Part shown: positions 50,976-57,406 of the stretch, one piece after another
Position numbering within the stretch: position 1 is the first letter of the stretch
Layout of the letters: every line of letters starts with the position of its first letter
Assembly: GCF_000719475.1 (NCBI RefSeq)
Contig: NZ_JOGO01000016.1
Coordinates: 124,001 to 188,000, forward strand
DNA length: 64,000 bases
Direction of reading: 5' to 3'
Origin: Streptomyces sp. NRRL F-5630
Lineage (GTDB): Bacteria > Actinomycetota > Actinomycetes > Streptomycetales > Streptomycetaceae
Made by a program: the position numbers and the translations under genes
The notes under the pieces: generated by a model
Told to the model about the DNA's origin: nothing
What the model saw: only the letters and a program-made list of their open reading frames with translations
Database searches by the model: none

Positions 50976-51494
50976 TCAGTAGGTCCAGCGCCAGGCGTTT
51001 GAGCGGTAGGAGCAGGTGATCGGGGTGCCGGCGGCCGTGGTGGTGCGGGCGCCGTGGTCGGTGTTGCGGCAGAACTGGCCCGCCGCGTAGCAGTTGCCCG
51101 CGTCGGAGACGATCGAGCAGGTGCTGGTGCCGCTTTGGGCCGTGTCGCTGTCGCCGCTGTTGCCCGAGCCGGTGGTCGCACGGGCGGTTCTGGTGACCGT
51201 GACGGTGACGGTGGGGGCGGGTTCGGGCTTGGCCTTCACCGTCGTGGTGACGGTGGGCGCGGGCTCGGGGGTGGCCGTGGCGGTAACGGTCGCCCGCGCG
51301 GTCACGGTGGTCGCGGGTGCCGCCTTCGCCGCAACCGTCTCCTGGTCGCCGGCTCCGGCGGAGCCGATGAGCCCGCCGGTGAGCAGGAGGGCCGTGCCGC
51401 CCACCCAGACGAGGACGCGCTTGTGCAGGGGGCGCGCGGGGCCGGGCCCCGTGGTGGACGGCTCCGGTGTGCCGTACGGGTGCGGGCTGTTCAT
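50976..51494 (-). CDS. Hypothetical membrane-anchored protein with Thr/Val-rich stalk and Cys-rich end
   Basis: 172 residues. A short cytosolic N-terminus (MNSPHPYGTPEPSTT), one transmembrane helix (VLVWVGGTALLLTGGLIG, about 28-45), then an extracytoplasmic stalk of Thr-Val-Thr-Ala and PEPAPTVT repeats (about 60-110). A compact end has four cysteines (TSTCSIVSDAGNCYAAGQFC, then TPITCSYRSNAWRWTY), probably in two disulfides. The C-terminal domain looks like a small extracellular module found in other Streptomyces surface proteins; I cannot name it. It points towards the tRNA genes and has no operon partner. Confidence 0.65.
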   Translation of the reverse strand: MNSPHPYGTPEPSTTGPGPARPLHKRVLVWVGGTALLLTGGLIGSAGAGDQETVAAKAAPATTVTARATVTATATPEPAPTVTTTVKAKPEPAPTVTVTVTRTARATTGSGNSGDSDTAQSGTSTCSIVSDAGNCYAAGQFCRNTDHGARTTTAAGTPITCSYRSNAWRWTY

Positions 51495-51694
51495 CTGGTC
51501 CCCCCCCCCGGGAGCGCTCTTGGTGAAGTGGGACGACGGTAGTGAGCCGGTGGGGAATGTGGGGGCGATGTGGGGGAGATGTGTCCTCTTCGTGATCCGC
51601 GCCGTTGTGCGGACGGACGAGGATCGGGGGCCCCGGGTAGTACGTGGGAGGTGGCGGGGGTCCGTTGTCAGTGGCTTCCGTTACGGTCGGCGCG

Positions 51695-52570
51695 ATGGAA
51701 CGTGGTGGGTGGTGGTGTGCCGGGGCGCGGTGGGAGGCGTCCGGGCGAGTGGGGCTGCGGTGGGTGGGGGAGCGGGTCAGCGGGCTCGGCGCGGGGGAGC
51801 GGGTCGGGTTCCGGGTGGTGGGTGAGCGGCGGTGCCTCGGGGTGTGGCGGGGCGGCCGGTGGCGCGAGTGCGGCCGGGGGGCCGTGCTCGGGGAAGGGGG
51901 TGCGCGGGCGCAGTGCGAGGAGTGCGCGACGCTGGACCGGGTGCGGTCCGTGGCGGCGGATACGTACGCGGACGACCCGCGCCCGTACCGCGTGTACCTG
52001 GCGTGGTTCGGGCCGGGGCTCGTGAAGGTCGGGATCACGGGGGCGGCGCGCGAGGGGGTGCGGCTGCTGGAGCAGGGTGCGCTCGCGTACTGCTGGCTCG
52101 GGCAGGGGCCGTTGATGGCGGCGCGGCGGGCCGAGGAGGTGGTACGGCACGGACTGGGGGTGCCGGACCGGATTCCGTACGCGCGCAAGCGGGCGGCCCG
52201 CGGGGGCGGCGGCGACTGCCGGGCGGAGCTGGGGCGGACGCATCGGGCTGCGCGGAGGCTTGCCGGATGGCCGGAGACGCTGGCGCCGCTGCCCGGTGAG
52301 GTAGTGGAGCACGGCGGCTTCTTCGGGCTGCCGCTGCCGTACGGGGGGTTCGTGCGCGGGCTGCGGGACGGGGCGGTGCTCGTGGGGACGGTACGGGGTG
52401 TGGCGGGTCCCGATGTTCACCTCGATGTCGCGGGCGAGCCCGGGACCGTCGTGCTGGACACCCGGCGGCTCGCGGGGTGGTGCCTCGCGGGGGTGGGAGA
52501 GGACGAGGTGACGACGGCGGGACTCGTCGAGCGGGTGGGGGAGGGAGGAGAACAGGGGGAGTTGTTCTGA
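51695..52570 (+). CDS. DUF2797 family protein
   Basis: 291 residues. The N-terminus has Trp/Cys motifs (MERGGWWCAGARW, CEECATLDRV: a possible zinc pair). The conserved centre PYRVYLAWFGPGLVKVGITG, then LLEQGALAYCWLGQGPLMAA and RRAEEVVRHGLGVPDRI, matches DUF2797, in which KVGIT resembles a GIY-YIG-like core. No function is established that I know of. ATG 51695 was chosen as the first Met before this region; no strong ribosome binding site is seen. It is monocistronic, upstream of the orphan response regulator. Confidence 0.75.
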   Translation: MERGGWWCAGARWEASGRVGLRWVGERVSGLGAGERVGFRVVGERRCLGVWRGGRWRECGRGAVLGEGGARAQCEECATLDRVRSVAADTYADDPRPYRVYLAWFGPGLVKVGITGAAREGVRLLEQGALAYCWLGQGPLMAARRAEEVVRHGLGVPDRIPYARKRAARGGGGDCRAELGRTHRAARRLAGWPETLAPLPGEVVEHGGFFGLPLPYGGFVRGLRDGAVLVGTVRGVAGPDVHLDVAGEPGTVVLDTRRLAGWCLAGVGEDEVTTAGLVERVGEGGEQGELF

Positions 52571-52809
52571 GGGCCGCCTGCCTCCGGTCCGTGCGGCTGC
52601 CTGCGGGAGGCTTCCGGCCCGGCCTGTTCCCCACGTTGGCGGAGGTCCACCACAACCCCAGGGCCGCCCCCGACACCCGTCCCTCCGCGTTCTTCCGGGC
52701 CCCTCTTTGCCTACGCTCACCCTCCCTTTGCCACCGCCCGACGGATTTCTCAGCGAAATCACAGATTCGCGCAAGGGGCCTCTCAGAGGGGACGCACAGG
52801 ATGGGGCGC

Positions 52810-53574
52810 ATGACCACGATTCCGCCCCAGGGGCACACCGAAGCGAGCGTGGACGGGCGTCCCGTCCGGGTGCTCGTCGTGGACGACGAGACCAATCTGA
52901 CCGAGCTGCTCTCGATGGCTCTGCGCTACGAGGGCTGGGAGATCCGGACCGCGACGGACGGCGCGGGCGCGGTGCGCGAGGTGCGGGGGTTCCGGCCGGA
53001 CGCCGTCGTACTCGACATGGTGCTGCCGGACATGGACGGGCTCAGCGTGCTGCACCTCATGCGCCGTGAACAGCCCGATACGCCCGTGCTCTTCCTGACC
53101 GAGAAGGACGCCGCCGACCGCGTCGCGGGGCTGACCGCCGGTGGCGACGAGTACGTCAGCAAGCCGTTCAGCCTGGAAGAGGTCGTGGCGCGGCTGCGCG
53201 GGCTCATCCGGCGCGCGGGTGCCGGGCGGCGGTCCACCTCCGTCCTCACGGTCGGCGATCTCGTACTCGACGAGGACAGCCACGAGGTCTCCAGGGGCGG
53301 TACGCACATCCATCTCACCGCGACCGAGTTCGAGTTGCTCCGCTACCTCATGCGCAACCCGCGGCGGGTGCTCAGCAAGGCGCAGATCCTCGACCGCGTG
53401 TGGAGTTACGACTTCGGCGGTCAGGCCAACGTCGTCGAGCTGTACATCTCGTACCTGCGGCGGAAGATCGACCGGGGCCGCGAGCCGATGATCCACACCC
53501 GGCGCGGCGCGGGATACCTCATCAAGCCGGCCGAACTCCCCGCCACTGCCGCCGTCCCCGCCGGACGCCACTGA
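52810..53574 (+). CDS. OmpR/PhoB-family response regulator
   Basis: 254 residues. Receiver domain: acidic pair in VLVVDDETNL, phospho-acceptor Asp in VVLDMVLPDMDG, switch Thr in LFLTEKDA and Lys in YVSKPFSLEE. The winged-helix DNA-binding domain contains HLTATEFELLRYLMRNPRRV, then WSYDFGGQANVVELYISYLR and HTRRGAGYLIKPA. The start is ATG 52810 (an in-frame ATG at 52801 is possible). No histidine kinase gene follows within the next 3.5 kb, and the 660 bp behind it is gene-free. I recall a cognate kinase next to the likely S. coelicolor counterpart (SCO4020/4021). The target genes are unknown. Confidence 0.92.
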   Translation: MTTIPPQGHTEASVDGRPVRVLVVDDETNLTELLSMALRYEGWEIRTATDGAGAVREVRGFRPDAVVLDMVLPDMDGLSVLHLMRREQPDTPVLFLTEKDAADRVAGLTAGGDEYVSKPFSLEEVVARLRGLIRRAGAGRRSTSVLTVGDLVLDEDSHEVSRGGTHIHLTATEFELLRYLMRNPRRVLSKAQILDRVWSYDFGGQANVVELYISYLRRKIDRGREPMIHTRRGAGYLIKPAELPATAAVPAGRH

Positions 53575-54238
53575 CCGGACTCGATCGCGCCGAACGCGCT
53601 CTCGCGCAGGGCTCCCGCGCACCGGCCGTACCGGGCCCCGCACGCACTGGCCTCCGCACCGGGCCCGCTTGCAGCGGCTTCCCGCGCACAGGCCGTACCG
53701 GGCGCGCCCGTACTGGCCGCACCGGGCGCGCCCGCACCCCGCCCCGATGCACCACCCGCCCCAGGCACCCCGCCCCTCAACCTCCTCCCCGCGACGCCGA
53801 CCACCCCGGACGCCGCCCCGCGCGTCCGCCCGCGCCGGGCCTGAACGCCCCGCACCCATCCCTCACTTCACTCGCAGGGATGAAAGCGGGCGCGGGCCGG
53901 TTTCGGGGTGGTCCGTGCCGTGCAGGCTCTGCGCGACAGCCGCTCACCCGCGGTTCACCGCCTGGCGGTCCGCCCCGCCGGCGCCCTCGCGGTGTCCCGC
54001 CACGCCTCACCGGCCCCACCCCTCCACCCCGCTTCCCGCCCCGCCGAACGTCCCCTTCCGTGAGGGCCGCTCGGCCCGGTCCGTGCAGGTCGCGGGGGCG
54101 CGAGGGCAGACGTGGGCGAGGACAGGGCGCATCATGGGGTACGCGGTCCTCAGCGGTCCGCACACCCGTGCGGGGCGCGGGTGGGGCCGGCAGGGGCCGC
54201 TCCGGCGGCGGAGGTGAGGGCAGCGTGGTGAGGTGGGC
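53575..54238. other. 664-bp gene-free stretch after the response regulator
   Basis: Low-complexity C/G-rich DNA with degenerate GTACCGGGC and CGCACCGG repeats (53620-53745). No frame shows kinase motifs (no H-box, N- or G-box). No hairpin terminator was identified. Confidence 0.5.
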
Positions 54239-55015
54239 ATGGTGAAGGGGCGCGCCGTGGGTGCTCCGCGGGCGAGCGTGTGGCTCACGGACGCCGCCGC
54301 CCGGACACGTACCCGCAGGAGCGAGCAGCCCTCCGGGCTCGACCGTGAGCGCATCACGGCGGCGACGGTGCGGCTCCTCGACCGCGAGGGGCTCGCGCGG
54401 TTCTCCATGCGGCGGCTCGCCGGTGAGCTGAAGGTCACCGCGATGTCCGTCTACTGGTACGTGGACACCAAAGAGGACCTGCTCGAACTCGCCCTCGACG
54501 CCGTGGTGGGCGAGCTGACCGTGGGCCCCGAGGGCCTGGAGGGCGACTGGCGGCAGCGGCTGCGGGAACTGGCCCGCGCCTACCGCGCGATGATGGTCCG
54601 CCACCCGTGGGTCGCCCCGCTCATGGGCAGCTATCTCAACATCGGCCCGTGCTCGCAGGCGTTCTCACGCCGTATGCGCGCCGTGCTGCACGACTCCGGG
54701 CTCGGCGCCAGGGAGCAACTCGGCGCGCTCTCCGCCGTCTTCCGTTTCGTCTACGGGTTCGGCGCGATCGAGGGCAACGTGATCCGCCGCTGCCGCGCGG
54801 CGGGCCACACGCAGGACGAGTACTACCGCGAAGCGATGGGCTCGATGGCGCGTCGTCCCGAGTTCGTCGAGTCCTTCGGCGACACCGAGGAACTCTTCGG
54901 CCCCGAGGGCATGGGCGGTGGCGTCGCCGAGATGCGCGAGCGCGATTTCGCCTTCGCCCTCGACCTCCTCGTCACCGGCATCGAGGCGATGGCACGGGAG
55001 ACGGCCGCCACCTGA
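54239..55015 (+). CDS. TetR-family transcriptional regulator (TetR_C-like ligand domain)
   Basis: 258 residues. About 35 disordered residues precede the helix-turn-helix (LDRERITAATVRLLDREGLA, RFSMRRLAGELKVTAMSVYW with the recognition helix, YVDTKEDLLELALDAVVGEL). The ligand-binding domain (RQRLRELARAYRAMMVRHPW … RFVYGFGAIEGNVIRRC) resembles the TetR C-terminal class. ATG 54239 has GAGG 5-8 bp upstream. The gene is convergent with the PPOX gene. The nearest possible targets are the efflux gene 2.4 kb away or its own promoter; neither is proven. Confidence 0.87.
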   Translation: MVKGRAVGAPRASVWLTDAAARTRTRRSEQPSGLDRERITAATVRLLDREGLARFSMRRLAGELKVTAMSVYWYVDTKEDLLELALDAVVGELTVGPEGLEGDWRQRLRELARAYRAMMVRHPWVAPLMGSYLNIGPCSQAFSRRMRAVLHDSGLGAREQLGALSAVFRFVYGFGAIEGNVIRRCRAAGHTQDEYYREAMGSMARRPEFVESFGDTEELFGPEGMGGGVAEMRERDFAFALDLLVTGIEAMARETAAT

Positions 55016-55199
55016 GGGCGGGGAACGAACGGCCGCGCGGACAGGTACGGGTGAGGCGCCCGGCCCGACCGCCGAGTCCCCCACCCGGCGCCTCCCGCGC
55101 CGCGCCCGCGCACCCGGCGCCTCCCGCGCCCTCGCGCACCCGTTCCGCCGCGCCCCCGCGCACCGGCCCCCGGCGGCCCCCCCGCCCCTCGCGCCCCCC

Positions 55200-55670
55200 T
55201 CAGTCCTCCTCCACCAGCCTCGCCGGGAAGCCGCCCGTCGCCACCGGGCCCCAGCGGGTCGGCGTGACGCGGATGATCGACTTGCCCTGCTTGAGCATGG
55301 CGGCCCGGTACTCGTCCCAGTCGGGGTGCTCGCCGGAGATGTTGCGGAAGTACTCGACGAGCGGTTCGACGGAGTCCGGGGCGTCGATGACCTCGGCCGT
55401 CCCGTCGACCTGGACCCAGGGGCCGCCGAAGTCGTCGCTCAGGACCAGGACGCTGACGCGCGGGTCGCGGCGCGCGTTGCGGGTCTTCGCGCGCTCCGGG
55501 TACGTGGAGACGACGATGCGCCCCGAGTCGTCGACGCCGCAGGTCAGCGGTGAGCCCTGGGGGGAGCCGTCGGCGCGGCGGGTGAGGAGGATGGCGTGGT
55601 GCCGGGGCCGTACGAACTCGAGCAGCCCGGCCAGGTCCACGGTGGTGTTGGTCGCGACGGAAGGTGCCAT
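55200..55670 (-). CDS. PPOX-class (pyridoxamine 5'-phosphate oxidase-like) probable F420-dependent oxidoreductase
   Basis: 156 residues. The split-barrel flavin/deazaflavin fold includes RPRHHAILLTRRADGSPQGS, PLTCGVDDSGRIVVSTYPER, AKTRNARRDPRVSVLVLSDD and PWVQVDGTAEVIDAPDSVE. This is the common actinobacterial PPOX group, with K(T)xN(A/L)RRDPR as the cofactor-phosphate motif; many members bind F420. Its substrate is unknown. ATG 55670 has only a weak ribosome binding site. It is followed by a TPR gene on the same strand upstream (51 bp gap), so they may be cotranscribed. Confidence 0.85.
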   Translation of the reverse strand: MAPSVATNTTVDLAGLLEFVRPRHHAILLTRRADGSPQGSPLTCGVDDSGRIVVSTYPERAKTRNARRDPRVSVLVLSDDFGGPWVQVDGTAEVIDAPDSVEPLVEYFRNISGEHPDWDEYRAAMLKQGKSIIRVTPTRWGPVATGGFPARLVEED

Positions 55671-55720
55671 GGCGGGGAGCCTACGCCCGTCGCCCTGTCC
55701 CGCGACGGGACCGGGCGTCC

Positions 55721-56230
55721 TCACTCCGCGCGTGCCGCCTCCCCCATCAGCCGCGCGTAGTTCGCCATCGAGCGCTGGTAGCGCGGCAGGTGCGGGGCGA
55801 GCGCGGCGACCGCCTCGGCGACGCCCTCGCGGGCACGTCCCGCGTCGGCGAGCGCCAGGGCGAGCACGGCGGACAGCGCGTCGCTCAAGTGGTCCTCACC
55901 GTGGGCGCGTTCGGCGGTCAGCAGACTGATGGCCTCCTCCGGGTCGCCGAGCGCGCGCCGGGAGCTGGCGAGCTGGATGACGGCGCGGCGGCGGCGCTCG
56001 CCGGGCAACTCGCCGCGCAGCGCCCGCCGGTAGAGCGGTACCGCCTCCTCGGTGCGGCCCACCGAGTCGCGTGCCGCCGCGCGCTCGAAGAGCGCGACGG
56101 GGTGCTCCGCGCCCAGCTCGGCGGCGAGCGCGTCGGTGCGGGCGAGGAAGTCCTCGGGGGCGAGGGAGTCGATACGGGACCACAGCGCGGCGTTGCGGCC
56201 CTCCCAGTCCTGGGCGGTGGGAGCGGTCAT
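55721..56230 (-). CDS. Tetratricopeptide-repeat protein
   Basis: 169 residues, nearly all helical. Tandem TPR-like pairs: HPVALFERAAARDSVGRTEE, AVPLYRRALRGELPGERRRR, AVIQLASSRRALGDPEEAIS and AVLALALADAGRAREGVAEA. It is a small cytosolic protein of a type widespread in Streptomyces, probably a protein-binding scaffold. ATG 56230 is preceded by GAAGGA 12-17 bp upstream. It stands between yceI (upstream) and the PPOX gene (downstream) on the same strand. Confidence 0.82.
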   Translation of the reverse strand: MTAPTAQDWEGRNAALWSRIDSLAPEDFLARTDALAAELGAEHPVALFERAAARDSVGRTEEAVPLYRRALRGELPGERRRRAVIQLASSRRALGDPEEAISLLTAERAHGEDHLSDALSAVLALALADAGRAREGVAEAVAALAPHLPRYQRSMANYARLMGEAARAE

Positions 56231-56362
56231 GGCGGCGGCACGTCCTTCCGGGGGCGGTACGGGTACGGGGCGCCCGGCCACGTACCGGCGGTCGGCGGGC
56301 CCGCCACATACCGGAGCGGCCGTCACCGTACCGGCTCGGGCCGCCGCCGCGCCTGCGATAAA

Positions 56363-56390
56363 GCGCGCCCCCGCCGCAGCGGGAGCGCGC
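56363..56390 (-). terminator. Hairpin downstream of the YceI-domain gene
   Basis: GCGCGCCCCCGC (56363-56374) pairs with GCGGGAGCGCGC (56379-56390), 11 of 12 positions, 4-nt loop. It follows the yceI stop by about 20 bp in the leftward direction. Confidence 0.7.
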
Positions 56391-56409
56391 CTTCTCCGGC
56401 CGGGACCGG

Positions 56410-57228
56410 TCACATCTGGGGCAGTTCCGCTCCCTGGACCGCCTGGATGTCCAGTTCGACCCGCAGCGTCGTGCCGATCGCGGCGATGCCCGCCTGGACG
56501 ACCTGGTTGTAGTTCATCTTGAAGTCCTCGCGGTGCAGCTCCGTCGTCGCGCGGAAGGCCGCGCGGGTGCCGCCCCAGGGATCGGCGCCGGTGCCGAGGT
56601 AGCTGAGGTTGAGGGCGACGGGGCGGACGACGCCGCGCATCGTCAGCTCGCCCTCGACGGTCCAGCGGTCCTGGCCGGCGGGGACGACGGCGGTGGAGCG
56701 GTAGGTCAGCTCCGGGTAGCTCTCGACGTCGAGGAAGTCGGCGGAGCGCAGGTGGCCGTCGCGCATCTCGTTGCCCGTGTCGATCGACGCGGCCTCGATC
56801 GTCGCGCTGACCTGCGAGCGTGCGACGTCCTCGGAGATGTCGATGCGGCCGCTGAAGCGCGTGAAGCGCCCGCGGACGCTGGAGATGCCCAGGTGCTGCG
56901 CGACCGCGCCGACCGCGGAGTGCACCGGGTCGATCGACCAGGGGCCCGGCGGCGGCAGCTCGGTGCCGCCCTGGCGGGCGAGGACGACGGTCCCCGCCTC
57001 CGCGCGCCCCGAGGCGGTCACGAGCGCGGTCGAGGCGGCCGGCGCGTAGCCCACGGCAGTGACGATCACCGTGTACGGCCCCGGCTTGAGGTCGGTGGCG
57101 TCCTGGACGTCGCCGTCGGTGCCGGCCTGTGCGCGCAGCACCTGCGTGCCGGTCATATCGGTCATCGTGACGACCGCGTGCGGTACCGCCCACCCGTCAC
57201 GGGTGCGGATACGAGCGCTGAGTCCCAT
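56410..57228 (-). CDS. YceI-domain protein with N-terminal carboxypeptidase-regulatory-like domain
   Basis: 272 residues. Residues ~1-88 form a small beta domain (GWAVPHAVVTMTDMTGTQVL, GPYTVIVTAVGYAPAASTAL), the same type as three copies in the adjacent transporter. Residues ~95-270 are a YceI lipocalin-like fold (WSIDPVHSAVGAVAQHLGIS, RFTRFSGRIDISEDVARSQV, HLRSADFLDVESYPELTYRS, GELTMRGVVRPVALNLSYLG). YceI proteins bind isoprenoid chains or other lipophilic molecules. No signal peptide is apparent. It is third in the marR-MFS-yceI set, separated from the transporter by hairpins. Confidence 0.88.
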   Translation of the reverse strand: MGLSARIRTRDGWAVPHAVVTMTDMTGTQVLRAQAGTDGDVQDATDLKPGPYTVIVTAVGYAPAASTALVTASGRAEAGTVVLARQGGTELPPPGPWSIDPVHSAVGAVAQHLGISSVRGRFTRFSGRIDISEDVARSQVSATIEAASIDTGNEMRDGHLRSADFLDVESYPELTYRSTAVVPAGQDRWTVEGELTMRGVVRPVALNLSYLGTGADPWGGTRAAFRATTELHREDFKMNYNQVVQAGIAAIGTTLRVELDIQAVQGAELPQM

Positions 57229-57287
57229 CCGTTTTCATTCTCCTTGCCCCCCGGGAGCGCGCCCCCGGCGTCCGTACGACGAAATGC

Positions 57288-57362
57288 GGGCCCCGGTGCG
57301 CGGTGGTGGCCGGCCGTCCCCTGCCGGCCGCCGCACACCGGGGCCCTTCCCGCGAAGGGCCC
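57288..57362 (-). terminator. Overlapping alternative hairpins between the MFS gene and yceI
   Basis: Hairpin 1: GGGCCCTTC (57341-57349) with GAAGGGCCC (57354-57362), 9 bp, 4-nt loop. Hairpin 2: GGGCCCCGGTG (57288-57298) with CACCGGGGCCC (57336-57346), 11 bp, containing a smaller GGCCGGC/GCCGGCC stem. The two share 57341-57346, so they cannot form together. It is probably a terminator or attenuator reducing read-through into yceI. Confidence 0.65.
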
Positions 57363-57406
57363 GCGCACGCCTCCGCTCCGGGCGCGCGCGGGCCCACCGG
57401 GGTTCT

